From the NCBI GenBank assembly GCA_025464915.1, contig JAODNF010000328.1:1-6549 (forward strand): a stretch of 6,549 nt of DNA, written 5' to 3'. Position numbers and translations under genes: made by a program. This document shows, piece after piece, positions 5,652-6,549 of this stretch (positions within the stretch are counted from its first letter, which is position 1; each line of letters opens with the position of its first letter). A model generated the notes under the pieces. That model had not been told where the DNA came from. It searched no databases and saw only the letters and a list, made by a program, of their open reading frames with translations. This DNA comes from Frankiales bacterium (GTDB lineage: Bacteria > Actinomycetota > Actinomycetes > Mycobacteriales > SCTD01).

Positions 5652-6549
5652 AACAGCGGGTCGGGGCCGGACTCCCTGCGGACGTCGGCACCGAGCGAGA
5701 CGAGGCTGTCGACGAAGCCCTCGTAGCCACGGTCGACGTGGTGCACGTCGTGCACCTCGGTCACGCCCTCAGCGACGAGCCCGGCCAGCACCAGTGCCGC
5801 GCCGGCCCGGATGTCATGCGCGGTCACCGGCGCGCCGCTGAGGACCGGCTTGCCGCGGACGACGGCGTGGTGGCCGTCGGTACGGACGTCGGCTCCGAGA
5901 CGCGAGAGCTCGTTGACGAACATCCAGCGGGCCTCGAAGACGTGCTCCGTCACCATCGCGGTGCCGTCTGCGATGGCGTTGAGGGTGAGGATCATCGGCT
6001 GCAGGTCCGTCGGGAAGCCCGGGTACGGCAGCGTCACGACGTCGACCGCACGCGGGCGGTCGTCCATGACCACCCGGAAGCCCGCCACGTCGGTGCTGAT
6101 CGACGCGCCGGCGGCGGCCAGCTTGTCGAGGGCGTTGTCGAGGTGGTCGGCCCGCCCACTGCGCACGGTGATGTCCCCGCGCGTCAGGCACGCGGCGACC
6201 GCCCAGGTGCCGGCCACGATCCGGTCGGGCAGCGTCGCGTGGGTCGTCGGCGTCAGGGAGGTGACGCCCTGGACCTCGAGGGTCGACGTCCCGATGCCGC
6301 CGATCTTCGCGCCCATGGCGACGAGGAACTCGCACAGGTCGACGAGGTCGGGCTCACGAGCCGCGTTGTCGATGGTGGTCGTCCCTTCGGCCAGGACCGA
6401 AGCGAGGATCAGCGTCTCGGTGGCGCCGACCGAGGGGAAGTCGAGCCAGACCGGAGCACCTGTCAGCTGCGGCGCCGACGCGACCAGGTAGCCGTGCTCG
6501 ACGGTCGCTGTCGCGCCGAGCTTCTCCAGACCGGCGACGTGCATGTCCA
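5648..6549 (-). CDS. murA: UDP-N-acetylglucosamine 1-carboxyvinyltransferase (MurA), 5' part outside window
   Basis: MurA transfers enolpyruvate from PEP to UDP-GlcNAc, the first committed cytoplasmic step of peptidoglycan synthesis. About 300 C-terminal residues are visible out of a usual 420-430. The N-terminal portion with the catalytic Lys22 and Cys/Asp115 positions (E. coli numbering) is missing, so fosfomycin sensitivity cannot be judged. The frame runs through the window edge, so the ATG at 6544 is internal, not the start. Diagnostic segments are FPSVGATETLILAS, YPGFPTDLQPM (the Asp at 6005-6007 matches E. coli Asp305, the proposed general base), ARWMFVNELSRLGAD (E. coli RFMHVPELSRMGA) and DIRAGAALVLAG (Arg matching Arg397). 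The EPSP-synthase-like inside-out barrel repeats are intact with no frameshift. The stop TAG (5648-5650) overlaps the convergent gene's stop, leaving no intergenic terminator. Identity is secure. Confidence 0.97.
   Translation of the reverse strand, partial: DMHVAGLEKLGATATVEHGYLVASAPQLTGAPVWLDFPSVGATETLILASVLAEGTTTIDNAAREPDLVDLCEFLVAMGAKIGGIGTSTLEVQGVTSLTPTTHATLPDRIVAGTWAVAACLTRGDITVRSGRADHLDNALDKLAAAGASISTDVAGFRVVMDDRPRAVDVVTLPYPGFPTDLQPMILTLNAIADGTAMVTEHVFEARWMFVNELSRLGADVRTDGHHAVVRGKPVLSGAPVTAHDIRAGAALVLAGLVAEGVTEVHDVHHVDRGYEGFVDSLVSLGADVRRESGPDPLF

Overview
The window reads as chromosomal DNA of a high-GC actinobacterium. Third codon positions are strongly G/C, GTG starts sit behind good Shine-Dalgarno (SD) sequences, and the gene types fit: actinobacterial MurA, a STAS anti-anti-sigma-like protein, a YbdK-type carboxylate-amine ligase and an ethylmalonyl-CoA-type B12 mutase. 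I can propose no genus with confidence; an Intrasporangiaceae-like member of the Micrococcales is only a guess.

Layout, left to right. 1-1664 (minus, 3' end off the window): a secreted Asp-box (BNR) beta-propeller protein with a signal peptide. 1665-1745: a short gap with a perfect 8-bp hairpin directly after the next gene's stop. 1746-3707 (minus): ethylmalonyl-CoA mutase (ecm/meaA type), complete with its cobalamin-binding domain. 3773-4834 (minus): YbdK/GCS2 carboxylate-amine ligase. 4869-5171 (minus): 100-residue STAS protein. 5172-5324: divergent intergenic region with a CRP/GlxR-like palindrome. 5325-5651 (plus): small membrane-anchored protein with a DUF2007-like tail. 5648-6549 (minus, 5' end off the window): C-terminal part of murA, whose stop codon overlaps that of the plus-strand gene.

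STAS, YbdK, Ecm and the propeller gene are co-directional with gaps of 34, 65 and 81 nt. The first three could form one transcription unit started from the divergent region; the hairpin after ecm may separate the propeller gene from it. Their functions (partner-switching regulation, amide ligation, acyl-CoA carbon-skeleton rearrangement, an exported propeller) do not make an obvious pathway, so co-transcription would be positional rather than proven cooperation. The other ethylmalonyl-CoA pathway genes are not in the window.

I see no mobile element, CRISPR array, tRNA or rRNA. The region looks mostly ordinary. The most notable points are the CRP-like divergent operator, the shared CTAG double stop, and an Ecm gene standing apart from its usual pathway partners.
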